This document shows positions 24,713 through 35,364 of a stretch of 64,000 nt of DNA, in pieces; position 1 is the first letter of the stretch, and every line of letters starts with the position of its first letter. Origin of the DNA: Mesorhizobium sp. (GTDB taxonomy: Bacteria; Pseudomonadota; Alphaproteobacteria; Rhizobiales; Rhizobiaceae); the NCBI RefSeq assembly GCF_004963255.1, contig NZ_SUGA01000023.1, positions 30,156-94,155 of the forward strand, given 5' to 3'. A model generated the notes under the pieces. It saw only the letters and a program-made list of their open reading frames with translations, searched no databases and was not told the origin of the DNA. The translations under genes and the position numbers were made by a program.

Positions 24713-26002
24713 ATGCGATTGGGCGGAAGGCTGGCGGCGGCCATAGAGGTTCTTGAAGACATCGGCCGGCGCCACCGGCCGGTGGCCGACGCTTTGCGCG
24801 ACTGGGGCCTCTCGCATCGCTTCGCCGGCGGCGGCGATCGCGCCGCGATCGGCAACATCGTCTATGACGCACTGCGCCGCAAACGCTCGGCCGGCTGGCT
24901 GTTCGACGAGGACACGCCGCGCGCCATCGGCTTCGGCGCGCTTCTCTTGGAGTGGGGGCAGACGGCGCAGTCGCTCAATGATGCGCTCGATGGCGACAAG
25001 TTCGCACCGCCGCTGCTCAGCGCCGGCGAGTTGAAGGCAGCCGCCGAGCGCAGGCTTGCCGATGCGCCCGATGTCGTGCGCGCCGATATCCCGGACTGGT
25101 GCGCACCGCTGCTCGAGCAAGCCTATGGCGACGCATGGGTCGAGGAGGGCGCCGCCCTGGCGCAGCGCCCTCCGCTGGATCTCAGGGTCAACACGCTCCA
25201 GGCCGACCGCGCCAAGGTGCTGGCCGAGCTGCAGGGCACCGGCGCGGCACCCGCGGCGATCGCGCCGCATGGCATCCGCATCCCGCCCATCGATGGCGAC
25301 GGCAGGCATCCGAACGTGCAGGCCGAGCCCGCTTTCCAGAAAGGTTGGTTCGAAGTGCAGGACGAAGGCTCGCAGCTTGCCGCCGCGCTCGCGGCCGCCG
25401 AGCCCGGCATGCAGGTGCTCGACTATTGCGCCGGCGCCGGCGGCAAGACGCTGGCGCTGTCGGCAGAGATGGACAACAAAGGCCAGCTCTTTGCCCATGA
25501 CGCGGAGAAGATGCGGCTGGCGCCGATCTTCGAGCGCATCCGCCGCTCGCACAACCGCAACATCCAGGTCGTCAGCAAGCCGGCGGAGCTTGCGCCCCTT
25601 TCAGGTCATATGGACCTCGTCCTCATCGACGCGCCCTGCACCGGCAGCGGCACCTGGCGGCGGCGGCCGGACGCCAAGTGGCGATTGACCGAGCGGCAGC
25701 TCGATGCCCGCAAGGCCGAGCAGCAGGCGATCCTCGATACGGCCCAGGCCTTCGTCAAGCCGGGCGGCCTGCTGGTCTACATCACCTGCTCGGTGTTCGA
25801 CGCCGAGAACGGCGAGCAGGTCGCGGCGTTCCGCGAACGCCATGAAGGCTTTGCGCCGGTCGATCATCGCCAGCTCTGGGACAGCCGCTTCCCCGGCCAT
25901 GAAGGCGCCGCGCGCATTGCCGGCAACGGTGGTATCTCGCTATCGCCGGCGCTGAGTGGCACCGACGGGTTCTATTTCCACGCCTTGCGCAGGGCGGCTT
26001 GA
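24713..26002 (+). CDS. RsmB/NOP-type RNA (cytosine-C5) methyltransferase
   Basis: VLDYCAGAGGKTLALSAEM; LIDAPCTGSGTWRRRPDAKW; YITCSVFDAENGEQV. Confidence 0.92.
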   Translation: MRLGGRLAAAIEVLEDIGRRHRPVADALRDWGLSHRFAGGGDRAAIGNIVYDALRRKRSAGWLFDEDTPRAIGFGALLLEWGQTAQSLNDALDGDKFAPPLLSAGELKAAAERRLADAPDVVRADIPDWCAPLLEQAYGDAWVEEGAALAQRPPLDLRVNTLQADRAKVLAELQGTGAAPAAIAPHGIRIPPIDGDGRHPNVQAEPAFQKGWFEVQDEGSQLAAALAAAEPGMQVLDYCAGAGGKTLALSAEMDNKGQLFAHDAEKMRLAPIFERIRRSHNRNIQVVSKPAELAPLSGHMDLVLIDAPCTGSGTWRRRPDAKWRLTERQLDARKAEQQAILDTAQAFVKPGGLLVYITCSVFDAENGEQVAAFRERHEGFAPVDHRQLWDSRFPGHEGAARIAGNGGISLSPALSGTDGFYFHALRRAA

Positions 26003-26050
26003 TCTTGACGCAAGTTTGCCTCGCCCCAGTTTTATCCAGCCAACCCGGGG

Positions 26051-26509
26051 GTGTGCTTGCAGAAATACCGGTCGCTTGTCGTCTTCCTCCTGCTCGTCCT
26101 CGGCGGCGGCCTACTGATCGGCTATGCCACGCTTCCCGGCGCTTGGTATGCCTCGCTGGTCAAGCCGGCATTTAACCCGCCGAACTGGATTTTCGGCCCT
26201 GTCTGGTCGCTGCTTTACGTCTTCATCGCGATTGCCGGCTGGCGGACCTGGCGGCTGCAACCAGGCAGTGGCGCCATGAGGGCCTGGGCGGCTCAGTTGG
26301 TGCTTAATTTCCTTTGGTCGCCGACGTTCTTCGGCGCCAGGATGATGGGGCTTGCGCTGATCGTGATTCTGTTGCTGCTCGCCACCATTTTGCTCTTCAT
26401 CGCCCGCGTTTCGGGCCGAGATAGGCTTTCCGCCTGGCTGTTCGTACCCTATGCGGCATGGGTGGCATTCGCGACCTTGCTCAATTCGTCGCTCCTCTGG
26501 CTGAACTGA
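26051..26509 (+). CDS. tspO: TspO/MBR family tryptophan-rich sensory protein
   Basis: WYASLVKPAFNPPNWIFGPVWSLLYVFIAIAGWRTWR; AWVAFATLLNSSLLWLN; GTG start. Confidence 0.92.
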   Translation: MCLQKYRSLVVFLLLVLGGGLLIGYATLPGAWYASLVKPAFNPPNWIFGPVWSLLYVFIAIAGWRTWRLQPGSGAMRAWAAQLVLNFLWSPTFFGARMMGLALIVILLLLATILLFIARVSGRDRLSAWLFVPYAAWVAFATLLNSSLLWLN

Positions 26510-26595
26510 TCGCATTGCTGCAGTGCAGCAATTGACGTTGCGCGGGGCCCCCGCCTCTGCAATAAGCTTCGCCAGCAAAACGTGAGGCGGAGACC

Positions 26596-27054
26596 ATGGC
26601 AGCCAAGATCGTACCCGCTCCCGACTTCGAGGAACGCGTGAGGACATCCTTTGCCCGGCAGAAAGCCATGGCCACCATCGGCGCCGAATTGACCCTGGTG
26701 ACGCCCGGCATCATCGAGATCGAGATGCCTTACTCGGCTTCGCTTACCCAGCAGCACGGTTTCCTGCATGCCGGCGTCATCTCCACCGCCTTGGACTCCG
26801 CCTGCGGTTACGCGGCCTTTTCGTTGATGCCGGAAAATTCGGGCGTGCTGACCATCGAGTTCAAGGTGAACCTGCTGGCGCCGGGCAGGGGCGAGCGCTT
26901 TCTGTTCCGCGGCTCCGTGACGAAGCCCGGCCGCACCATCATCGTCGCCGACGGCCAGGCCTACGCTTTCGCCGCCGACGGCGAGGCCAAGCTGATCGCC
27001 ACCATGACCGGCACGATGATGACCGTGGTCGGCCGCGATGGGATCGAGGGGTGA
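26596..27054 (+). CDS. PaaI-family (hotdog) thioesterase
   Basis: QQHGFLHAGVISTALDSACGYAAFSLMPE. Confidence 0.88.
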   Translation: MAAKIVPAPDFEERVRTSFARQKAMATIGAELTLVTPGIIEIEMPYSASLTQQHGFLHAGVISTALDSACGYAAFSLMPENSGVLTIEFKVNLLAPGRGERFLFRGSVTKPGRTIIVADGQAYAFAADGEAKLIATMTGTMMTVVGRDGIEG

Positions 27055-27198
27055 GGAGCGGTCCGCGCAGCGGACGAAAAGCCCCCAAATGGGCATTCGA
27101 GCGACGAACGCCCGGAGCCATAGCAAAGGGCCGGCAGACGGCGAGGGCACATTGCCGCTTTCCTTTTGGTAGTGGTAACAAACAGGGGTGGAGCCGCC

Positions 27199-27840
27199 AT
27201 GACCGTCGAAATGTCGCGCCTGTCGGAAAAATCCGTTGTCTTCGTCATGGCGGCCGAGGCCGAATACGGCCCGCACCTGAAAAACCTGTTCACGCCGCTG
27301 ATGACTGGTGTCGGTCCGGTCGAGGCTGCTGTGCGGCTGAGCGCCGAACTCGCGGCGTTGAAGGCCGAAGGAGCGCTCCCGGACCTGATCGTCTCGCTAG
27401 GCTCTGCCGGCAGCCGCAAGCTGGAGCAGACCGAAATCTACCAGGCCGTGTCGGTGAGCTATCGCGACATGGACGCTTCGCCGCTCGGCTTCGAGAAGGG
27501 GGCGACGCCTTTCCTCGACCTGCCGGTGACGGTGCCGCTGCCTTTCGTCATCCCGGGCATCAAGACCGCCTCGCTCTCTACCGGCGGCGCGATCGTCTCC
27601 GGGGCCGCTTATGACGCCATCGATGCCGACATGGTCGACATGGAGACCTTCGCCTGCCTGCGCGCCTGCCAGCTGTTCGGCGTGCCGCTGATTGGGCTGC
27701 GCGGCATTTCCGACGGTGCGGCCGATCTCAGGCACGTCAATGACTGGACGGAGTATCTGCACGTCATCGACGAGAAGCTGGCTGCGGCCATCGGCTTGCT
27801 CGAACAGGCGATCGAATCCGGCGCGATCCGGCTGGCATAG
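27199..27840 (+). CDS. 5'-methylthioadenosine/S-adenosylhomocysteine nucleosidase family
   Basis: VFVMAAEAEYGPHLKNLFTPLMTGVGPVEAAVRLSAEL; DMVDMETFACLRACQLFGVPLIGLRGISDGA; ATG downstream of track start chosen. Confidence 0.82.
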   Translation: MTVEMSRLSEKSVVFVMAAEAEYGPHLKNLFTPLMTGVGPVEAAVRLSAELAALKAEGALPDLIVSLGSAGSRKLEQTEIYQAVSVSYRDMDASPLGFEKGATPFLDLPVTVPLPFVIPGIKTASLSTGGAIVSGAAYDAIDADMVDMETFACLRACQLFGVPLIGLRGISDGAADLRHVNDWTEYLHVIDEKLAAAIGLLEQAIESGAIRLA

Positions 27841-27910
27841 GCGCAAAAGGACGGAAAGCCGCAGCGCTGAGCCCATTGCGCCGACTCGTTTCTTTCTCTA
27901 AAGGCTCGCC

Positions 27911-29476
27911 ATGACGACGACAGCCAATCATCCCGACACCGTACTGATTGTCGATTTCGGCAGCCAGTTCACGCAGCTCATCGCACGCCGCATCCGCGAG
28001 GCCGGCGTCTTTTCCGAGATCGTGCCGTTCCAATCGGCCGAAGCGGCCTTCAAGCGCATCAACCCGAAAGCGGTGATCCTGTCCGGCGGCCCAGCCTCGA
28101 CCACCGACATCGGCAGCCCGCGCGCGCCCCAAATCGTCTTCGACGCCGGCGTGCCGGTGCTCGGCATCTGCTACGGCCAGATGGCGCTCTGCGTGCAGAT
28201 GGGCGGCGTCGCCGAAAGCTCCAACCACCGCGAATTCGGCCGCGCCTTCGTCGAGATCGAGAAGGAGAGCCCGCTGTTCGAGGGCCTCTGGGCGCCCGGC
28301 CAGCGCCACCAGGTGTGGATGAGTCATGGCGACCGCGTCATCGAACTGCCGCCGGGCTTCAAGGTGCTCGGCAAGTCGGAAAGCTCGCCCTTCGCCATCT
28401 TCGGCGATATCGAGCGCAAGATGTACGGCATCATGTTCCATCCGGAAGTGGTGCACACGCCGGACGGCGCCAGGCTCTTGAGAAATTTCGTCCACAATAT
28501 CGCCGGCATCGAGGGCGACTGGACGATGCGCGCCTATCGCGAGCACGCGGTCGAAACGATCCGCAAGCAGGTCGGCAAGGGCAAGGTGATCTGCGCGCTT
28601 TCGGGCGGCGTAGACTCCTCGGTCGCCGCACTTCTGATCCACGAGGCGGTCGGCGACCAGCTGACCTGCATCCTCGTCGACCACGGCCTGATGCGCAAGG
28701 ATGAGGCGCAAAGCGTGGTGGAGATGTTCCGCCAGCACTACAACCTGCCGCTGATCCTGGTCGACGCCTCCGACCGCTTCATCTCGGCGCTGGAAGGCGA
28801 GGCCGATCCCGAGAAGAAGCGCAAGACCATCGGCCGCCTGTTCATCGAGGTGTTCGAGGAAGAGGCAAAGAAGCTCGGCGGCGCCGATTTCCTGGCACAG
28901 GGCACGCTCTATCCCGATGTCATCGAAAGCGTCTCCTTCTCAGGCGGCCCGTCGGTGACGATCAAGTCGCACCACAATGTCGGCGGCCTGCCCGAGCGCA
29001 TGAACATGAAGCTGGTCGAGCCGCTGCGCGAACTGTTCAAGGACGAGGTGAGGGCGCTGGGCAAGGAGCTCGGCCTGCCCGAAAGCTTCATCGGCCGCCA
29101 TCCGTTCCCCGGTCCCGGCCTCGCCATCCGCTGCCCTGGCGGCATCACGCGCGAGAAGCTGGAGATCCTGCGCGAGGCCGACGCCATCTATCTCGACGAG
29201 ATCCGCAAGGCTGGCCTCTACGACGCCATCTGGCAGGCTTTCGCGGTACTTCTGCCGGTCCAGACGGTCGGCGTCATGGGTGACGGCCGCACCTATGAAT
29301 TCGTCTGCGCGCTGCGCGCCGTGACCTCCGTCGACGGCATGACGGCCGACTTCTATCACTACGACATGAACTTCCTAGGCGCCGCCGCCACTCGCATCAT
29401 CAACGAGGTCAAGGGCATCAACCGCGTCGTCTATGACGTGACGTCGAAGCCGCCAGGCACCATCGAGTGGGAATGA
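27911..29476 (+). CDS. guaA: GMP synthase (glutamine-hydrolysing)
   Basis: [43 protein letters not shown]-terminus. Confidence 0.97.
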   Translation: MTTTANHPDTVLIVDFGSQFTQLIARRIREAGVFSEIVPFQSAEAAFKRINPKAVILSGGPASTTDIGSPRAPQIVFDAGVPVLGICYGQMALCVQMGGVAESSNHREFGRAFVEIEKESPLFEGLWAPGQRHQVWMSHGDRVIELPPGFKVLGKSESSPFAIFGDIERKMYGIMFHPEVVHTPDGARLLRNFVHNIAGIEGDWTMRAYREHAVETIRKQVGKGKVICALSGGVDSSVAALLIHEAVGDQLTCILVDHGLMRKDEAQSVVEMFRQHYNLPLILVDASDRFISALEGEADPEKKRKTIGRLFIEVFEEEAKKLGGADFLAQGTLYPDVIESVSFSGGPSVTIKSHHNVGGLPERMNMKLVEPLRELFKDEVRALGKELGLPESFIGRHPFPGPGLAIRCPGGITREKLEILREADAIYLDEIRKAGLYDAIWQAFAVLLPVQTVGVMGDGRTYEFVCALRAVTSVDGMTADFYHYDMNFLGAAATRIINEVKGINRVVYDVTSKPPGTIEWE

Positions 29477-29531
29477 TTTTTGCCTATCCCGGCATATCGG
29501 CCGGCGCCGCGTCGCTGGAGAACCATCCTGC

Positions 29532-30074
29532 TCAGTCCTCGTCCTGCCACCTGCGCAGATCCGTCTGGTCATGGTAGGCCATGCGATCCGGCGTGGTGAT
29601 GAACTCCATCGTCGTGCCCCACGGCATGCGGCAGTAGCAGACCTTGTTTCCAGGACCTTTCTCGGTTGCATAGGGAATAGCGCGTGGCGCGGTGAGGGCT
29701 GTTCCTCCCGCCTTCTCGAAGCGCTCTACCGATGCGTCGATGTCGTCGGTGTAGACACCGAAGTGCGTAATGCCGAAGTCGCTCGCCCGGATCGGCTGCG
29801 CTTGTTCGGGACCGTGCATTTCGAAGAGCTCGATGTCGGGTCCGGTTCCGATCTTGACCATCGCCTGCGCACGCACGATTGTTCCGGGGAACGCGCCGAC
29901 GGCCCGCTCGAAATCGGGTCCCTGCCGCGGCGGGTCTTGCGGTCCGAAGGACTGGTAGATCACTTGGCCGCCGAAAGCTTCCACCAGGAACGATTTTGCT
30001 GCTTCGATGTCGGGCACCGTGATGCCGATGTGATTGACGCCGCGGATGACGGGTGCGGTCATGACAGTCTCCAT
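29532..30074 (-). CDS. VOC/glyoxalase-family protein
   Basis: GVNHIGITVPDIEAAKSFLVEAFGGQVIY; ITHFGVYTDDIDASVERFEKAGG. Confidence 0.85.
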   Translation of the reverse strand: METVMTAPVIRGVNHIGITVPDIEAAKSFLVEAFGGQVIYQSFGPQDPPRQGPDFERAVGAFPGTIVRAQAMVKIGTGPDIELFEMHGPEQAQPIRASDFGITHFGVYTDDIDASVERFEKAGGTALTAPRAIPYATEKGPGNKVCYCRMPWGTTMEFITTPDRMAYHDQTDLRRWQDED

Positions 30075-30122
30075 TCTTGTTTAGTCGATCCGCCCGGCCC
30101 ACGACGGCGCGGGCGCCGAGTT

Positions 30123-30971
30123 TCAATTGGTCTTGAGGAAATCGATCAGAGCGGCGGCGACTTCATCCGGCCGCTCGTCCGCGACATAGTGGCTGCACCG
30201 GGCGATCGAGCCGCCCGTCACATTGGTGGCGAACTCCTTGAGCATGGGGACCATCTGCGCACCGAAGCGCTGGTCCCCACCCAGGCCAAGCACCGGTATC
30301 TCGAGCGGCTGCTTCTTGTACTCGAGCGCGGCCGCATGATCGGCGGCGAGGGTACGATACCATTCCATGCCGCCGCGCGTGCGGCCAGGAAGCGCCATCG
30401 CCTTGGCGTAGATCTCGATGTCAGCCGGGTTGAAGGTGCTGTGATCATAGAACCGCTCCGCCATGAAGGTCGAAACGTAGTCATATTCACGGCCATGGAT
30501 CAGGCGCTCGGGCAGATCCCGGTTCATATGGAAGCTGAAGTGCCAGAGCCTGGCGGTTGTCGCCTCCCATCCGGTCCAGCCGGGAAGCGGAACATCAAGG
30601 ACGGCCAGGCGGGTAACAGCCTCCCGATAGACGGCGGCCTGCGGCAACGCCACCATCGCGCCAATGTCATGGCCGCACACGGCGTAACGTTCATGCCCAA
30701 GGGCAACCATGACCTCGTGCGCGTCGCGCGCCATCGTGGCCTTTTCATAGCCGTCAAGCGGGCAGTCGGAAAAGCCCGCGCCGCGCAGATCAATGGCCAC
30801 CACGCTGAAATGCTCGGCGAGCAGCGGCATCACATGGTGCCATTCCCACCATGTTTCCGGCCAACCGTGAAGCAGAAGGATCGGCGGGCCTGAGCCCCCC
30901 GTGACGGCGTTGATCTTGATGCCATTCACCGGCACCAACTGCTGGGTAAACCCTTTCAGAGTTGCGATCAT
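30123..30971 (-). CDS. Alpha/beta hydrolase (haloacetate dehalogenase/epoxide hydrolase-like)
   Basis: PPILLLHGWPETWWEWHHVMPLLAEHFSVVAIDLRGAGFSD; VCGHDIGAMVA nucleophile elbow. Confidence 0.88.
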   Translation of the reverse strand: MIATLKGFTQQLVPVNGIKINAVTGGSGPPILLLHGWPETWWEWHHVMPLLAEHFSVVAIDLRGAGFSDCPLDGYEKATMARDAHEVMVALGHERYAVCGHDIGAMVALPQAAVYREAVTRLAVLDVPLPGWTGWEATTARLWHFSFHMNRDLPERLIHGREYDYVSTFMAERFYDHSTFNPADIEIYAKAMALPGRTRGGMEWYRTLAADHAAALEYKKQPLEIPVLGLGGDQRFGAQMVPMLKEFATNVTGGSIARCSHYVADERPDEVAAALIDFLKTN

Positions 30972-31021
30972 GATCGCTTTCCAATCGATGTTGACGTTCA
31001 AACAGAGCTCGCGGCCAGCGC

Positions 31022-31846
31022 TTAGGGCTGGTCGAAATCGGTGGCGATCGTGATGTCGCGCCAGGCGTCGATATCGCTGCGAAAGGAAGCCAGCTTTCGC
31101 TCGGCGATCGAATGCGCGATCGGGCCGAGCGGCAGATGAAGCGGGGCATCATCGGCATCGACTGCCTGCAGGATGACCGCAATCGCCTTGTCGGGATCGC
31201 CGGCCTGATTGCCGTTGTTGGTTTCGCGATAATGCCTGCGCGAGCTCGCGGCGTATTCCGGCATCTCGTTGGCCGCCATCGTGATCGAACGGCCAAGGAA
31301 ATCGGTGCGAAACGGCCCAGGCTCGACGATCAGCACGCGGATGCCGAACGGCTTCAGCTCGCCGGCGAGCGCTTCGGATATCCCTTCCAGGGCGAACTTG
31401 GCGGCATGGTAATAGCCTCCGCCGCCACGGCCCTCGATGCCCGCGCCGGACGACATGTTGACGATCGTTCCGCCCGAACGTCGTAGGACAGGCAAAGCGG
31501 CTCTGGTGGTTTCGATCAGACCGAAGACGTTTACCTCGAACATCGGCCGATATTCCTCGGGCGTGCCTTCCTCGATCGCGCCGAACAGCGCGTAGCCGGC
31601 ATTGTTCACGAGCACGTCAAACCCGCCAAAGGTCTCGACCGCCTTTGCGACCGCTGCCTTGGCTGCCGCCGCATCCGTCACATCGAGCGGAAAGGTGATC
31701 ATGCGGCCGCCGAAAGGCCCGGCCATTTCCTCGATCGTCTTGACATTGCGGGCCGTCGCAATGACCCGGTCGCCGCGCTGTGCTGCGGCGAGCGCGAGCC
31801 GCCGGCCAAAGCCGCTTGAGCAGCCTGTGATGAGCCAAGTTTTCAT
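31022..31846 (-). CDS. Short-chain dehydrogenase/reductase
   Basis: MKTWLITGCSSGFGRRLALAA; VNNAGYALFGA; YYHAAKFALEGISEALAGELKPFGIRV. Confidence 0.92.
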   Translation of the reverse strand: MKTWLITGCSSGFGRRLALAAAQRGDRVIATARNVKTIEEMAGPFGGRMITFPLDVTDAAAAKAAVAKAVETFGGFDVLVNNAGYALFGAIEEGTPEEYRPMFEVNVFGLIETTRAALPVLRRSGGTIVNMSSGAGIEGRGGGGYYHAAKFALEGISEALAGELKPFGIRVLIVEPGPFRTDFLGRSITMAANEMPEYAASSRRHYRETNNGNQAGDPDKAIAVILQAVDADDAPLHLPLGPIAHSIAERKLASFRSDIDAWRDITIATDFDQP

Positions 31847-31993
31847 TACTTTTTCTCCGAGTTGTTTTCAGACGACGCCAAGCTGTTGCCGCCGATGAGT
31901 TGGCCGGTCGCGATGCCGAAGCCACGGGGGTGGCTTCGGCGCATGGGTCACGAAACTTCCGCAGCCCTGAGCCCGAACATCAGGACATCGGCT

Positions 31994-32746
31994 TCATTTG
32001 CTTGCCGCTTCGGCGATGACATCGGCGACTTCGCGTGGATGCGAGATGTAAACCGCATGGCTGGCACCGGGCACCTCGGTGACCTTCGCACTTGCTCGCC
32101 TGTACATAGACCGCTCCGCCTCGGCGCCGACAGCCATGTCCAGCCCGGCCACGATGCCGTAGCTCGGCTTGGTCTTCCAGGCTGCGTGCTGCGTCTTGGT
32201 TCCGAGGATCTTCGCTGAAACCGGCACCTGCGAGTCAGTCATGAAATCCGTCTCGGCCTTGGACAGGTCGGCGGCGAACCCCGCCCGGAACTTCGCGGGA
32301 TCGAACAGCAGGAAGCCGTCAGAAGTCGGCTTGAACGCGTCCGCGGTCGGACTCGGCCACTTCTCAAACACATCGCCTACGCCCTCGCCAACATCCGGGA
32401 CGATGGCCGCGACATAGACAAGTGCCGAAACCTTCGGGTCGACGCCGGCTTCGGTGATGATCTGACCACCATAGCTGTGGCCGACGAGGACGACCGGCCC
32501 ATCTTGCTGCTCGATAGCGCGGTGAACCGCCTGAACGTCATTCGCCAGCGAAGTGTTCGGTTCCTGAACGACCGTGACTTTCAAGCCCTTGGCGACCAGG
32601 CGCTCATAAACGCCCCTCCAGCCGCTGCCATCGACCAACGCGCCATGGACCAAAATCACATTTTGGGCCGGCTGCGCGAAAGCGGATGGCGCGCCGAACA
32701 GCACTGCAAGAGCCGCAGCACCGAGACAGAGAGATTTGAGGGACAT
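31994..32746 (-). CDS. Secreted alpha/beta hydrolase
   Basis: Signal peptide; NVILVHGALVDGSGWRGVYERL; VVLVGHSYGGQIITEAG. Confidence 0.88.
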   Translation of the reverse strand: MSLKSLCLGAAALAVLFGAPSAFAQPAQNVILVHGALVDGSGWRGVYERLVAKGLKVTVVQEPNTSLANDVQAVHRAIEQQDGPVVLVGHSYGGQIITEAGVDPKVSALVYVAAIVPDVGEGVGDVFEKWPSPTADAFKPTSDGFLLFDPAKFRAGFAADLSKAETDFMTDSQVPVSAKILGTKTQHAAWKTKPSYGIVAGLDMAVGAEAERSMYRRASAKVTEVPGASHAVYISHPREVADVIAEAASK

Positions 32747-32884
32747 TTGCCGATCCTTCCAAATGACATGGGGTGTTACACGAGAGACGGTCCGATCGAC
32801 CGATGGCGGGAATCTAGGTGCTTAGATTTGTTCTTTAACTGACATAAATGTATTCTCGGCGTTCAGTTTTGTGTGGGCGGTCTC

Positions 32885-33745
32885 ATGGAATGGAGTGACG
32901 TCAGAATCTTTCTTGCTATTGCGCGATCCGGCACGCTCGGCGGCGCCGCGCGTTCTCTTCAGACGAGCCATCCGACCGTCGGCAGGCGCCTTCGTGCACT
33001 TGAGCAGGCGATCGGTCACACGCTTTTCCAGCGGACTGCGGACGGTCTTGTTCTGACCGACGAGGGCCACGGGATCATCGCGCTGGCGGAGCAGATGGAA
33101 GAAGGCGCGCTGGCCATGGAGCGCCGGCTTGCGGGGCAGGAGCAGAATCTCAAAGGCAGTCTGCGCATTTCGTCAGCGGACTGGTTCGGCGCCTATGTCC
33201 TCCCTCCCATCCTGGCGGATTTCTCGAAAGCCTATCCCAACGTGGACGTCGAGATCCTGACCGGCACACGCCTGTTCAACCTCGCCCAGCGGGAGGCCGA
33301 CGTCGCTTTTCGCATCGTTCCGTTCGACGCTGCCGATGTCGTTCAGCGGCGGCTCTTCAGGCTCGAATACGGCGTCTACATCGCCGAGGAGGCGCCTGAT
33401 CCCAAATATGGCGATGGGACCGGTTTCCGGCTGATCACCCATGACACATCCACGGGCCATTTCCCTGACATCGCGTGGCTCATCGAGAGTTTCCCCAACG
33501 CGAGACCGGTCCTGCGGTCGAACAACCGCAACGTCCAGGGGCGTATGTGCAGGCAAGGCGTCGGCATCGCTGTCCTGCCCCGCGTGGTCGGCAATCAGAT
33601 CCCGGGTATCCGCAGGCTGGAACTGCCGACGCCCCCGCCAGCGCGAGACATTTGGATGGGATACCACCGAGACCTACGGCGTCTTCAGCGTCTTCGCGCG
33701 TTCATCTCGACGGTATCGGACCATCTCGTGAACGCGACCGCATGA
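32885..33745 (+). CDS. LysR-family transcriptional regulator
   Basis: MEWSDVRIFLAIARSGTLGGAARSLQTSHPTVGRRLRALEQAIGHTLFQRT. Confidence 0.92.
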   Translation: MEWSDVRIFLAIARSGTLGGAARSLQTSHPTVGRRLRALEQAIGHTLFQRTADGLVLTDEGHGIIALAEQMEEGALAMERRLAGQEQNLKGSLRISSADWFGAYVLPPILADFSKAYPNVDVEILTGTRLFNLAQREADVAFRIVPFDAADVVQRRLFRLEYGVYIAEEAPDPKYGDGTGFRLITHDTSTGHFPDIAWLIESFPNARPVLRSNNRNVQGRMCRQGVGIAVLPRVVGNQIPGIRRLELPTPPPARDIWMGYHRDLRRLQRLRAFISTVSDHLVNATA

Positions 33746-33841
33746 TGTGCGGCCCGGAAATGACTCAACGTTCCCGGTGCCGAGGACCACGTCTTTCCCG
33801 GCTGGGAATCTGAACCGGTGCACCAGCACAAACGCACCGCG

Positions 33842-35347
33842 TCAGACCAGGGCGCACACCGTCTTCGTCTCGAGATAGTTCTCCAGGCCGGGCGCGCCGT
33901 TCTCGTAGCCCCAACCGGACTGCTTGTGCCCGCCCTTAGGCAGCTCCGGCGAGAAGTAGGAATGGCAGTTGATCCATACGGTGCCGGAACGGATGCGCGC
34001 CGACAGACGATGCGCGGTGGAGAGATCGCGCGTCCATAGGCTGGCGGCGAGGCCATAGGGCGAGTCATTGGCAAAGGCGACCGCCTCATCCAGCTCGTCG
34101 AACGGCGTCACGGCGACGACGGGTCCGAAAATCTCCTCGCGCATCATGCGCATCTGCGGCCTGACGCTTGTGACCACGGTAGGCTCGAAGAAGGTGCCTC
34201 TTCGCTTTCCGCCGACAACGATGTCGGCGCCGGCTTGCTCGCCTTCCGCGACATAAGCCGCGACGCGTTCGGCCTGGACCGCGTTGACGAGCGGCCCGAG
34301 ATCGGTATCGGGGTCGAGCCCGTGACCGAGCCTCAGCTTCTTCGCTTCCGCCGCCAGCCCCTCGATCAGGCGATCGCAGATCGAGCGATGGGCATAGACG
34401 CGCGAGCCGGCGACGCAGACCTGGCCGGCATTGGCGAAGATGCCCCGCGCGATGCCGGGGATCGCGAGCTCCATATCGGCATCGGGCATGACGATGGCCG
34501 GCGACTTGCCGCCGAGCTCGAGCGTGAGCTTCTTCAGATTGCCGCTTGCGGCAATGACGATCAGCTTGCCGACCTCGGTTGAGCCGGTGAAGGCGACCTT
34601 GTCGACACCCGGATGCGCGGCAAGCGCGGCGCCGACCGTCTCGCCAGGGCCGGTGACGATATTGACGACGCCGGCCGGCAGGCCGGCCTCGATCAAGAGC
34701 TCGCCGAGCCTCAGCGCCGTGAGCGAGGTCTCCTCCGCCGGCTTCAACACCACGGTGCAGCCGGCGGCGAGCGCGGGCGCGAGCTTCATCGCCGTCATCA
34801 ACAGCGGCGAGTTCCACGGCGTGATGGCCGCCACCACGCCGATCGGCTCGCGCGTCGTATAGGCGAAGATCTTCTTGCCCACCGGCTGGTGCGAGATGGA
34901 GGTGGGAATGGTCGTGCCAAGGATCTTGGTGGCGAAGCCGGCGAAGTAGCGGAACTGCTCGGCGGCTGCCGGTATTTCGCCGAAGCGCGCGGTCTTCAGC
35001 GATTTGCCCTGGTCGAGGGTCTCGAGCTCGGCAAGCTCGTCCGCTTGGCGGTCGATCGCCTCGCCGATCCGCCACAAAAGCTTGCTGCGCGCGGAGGGCG
35101 TCATGCCGCGCCAGGCATCGCTCTCGAACGCGCAGCGAGCCGCCGCTACGGCCCGGTCGGCGTCCTCCGCGGTGCCCTGCGCAAGTTTGGCGAGCAGGCG
35201 TCCGCTGGCGGGATCGGTGGCCGGCATGGTCGCGCCATCGGAAGCGTCGTACCATCGGCCGCCGATCAGGTTCTGCAGGCGTGGTCGCGCGAGAAAGGCC
35301 TTCACGCTCTCGTGCGTGGGATCGCTGTTGCGGATGGCGATGGTCAT
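33842..35347 (-). CDS. Aldehyde dehydrogenase
   Basis: VAAITPWNSPLLMTAMKLAPALAAGCTVVLKPAE; LELGGKSPAIVMPDAD; FANAGQVCVAGSRVYAH. Confidence 0.94.
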   Translation of the reverse strand: MTIAIRNSDPTHESVKAFLARPRLQNLIGGRWYDASDGATMPATDPASGRLLAKLAQGTAEDADRAVAAARCAFESDAWRGMTPSARSKLLWRIGEAIDRQADELAELETLDQGKSLKTARFGEIPAAAEQFRYFAGFATKILGTTIPTSISHQPVGKKIFAYTTREPIGVVAAITPWNSPLLMTAMKLAPALAAGCTVVLKPAEETSLTALRLGELLIEAGLPAGVVNIVTGPGETVGAALAAHPGVDKVAFTGSTEVGKLIVIAASGNLKKLTLELGGKSPAIVMPDADMELAIPGIARGIFANAGQVCVAGSRVYAHRSICDRLIEGLAAEAKKLRLGHGLDPDTDLGPLVNAVQAERVAAYVAEGEQAGADIVVGGKRRGTFFEPTVVTSVRPQMRMMREEIFGPVVAVTPFDELDEAVAFANDSPYGLAASLWTRDLSTAHRLSARIRSGTVWINCHSYFSPELPKGGHKQSGWGYENGAPGLENYLETKTVCALV

Positions 35348-35364
35348 GACCCGGGTTCCGTTTC

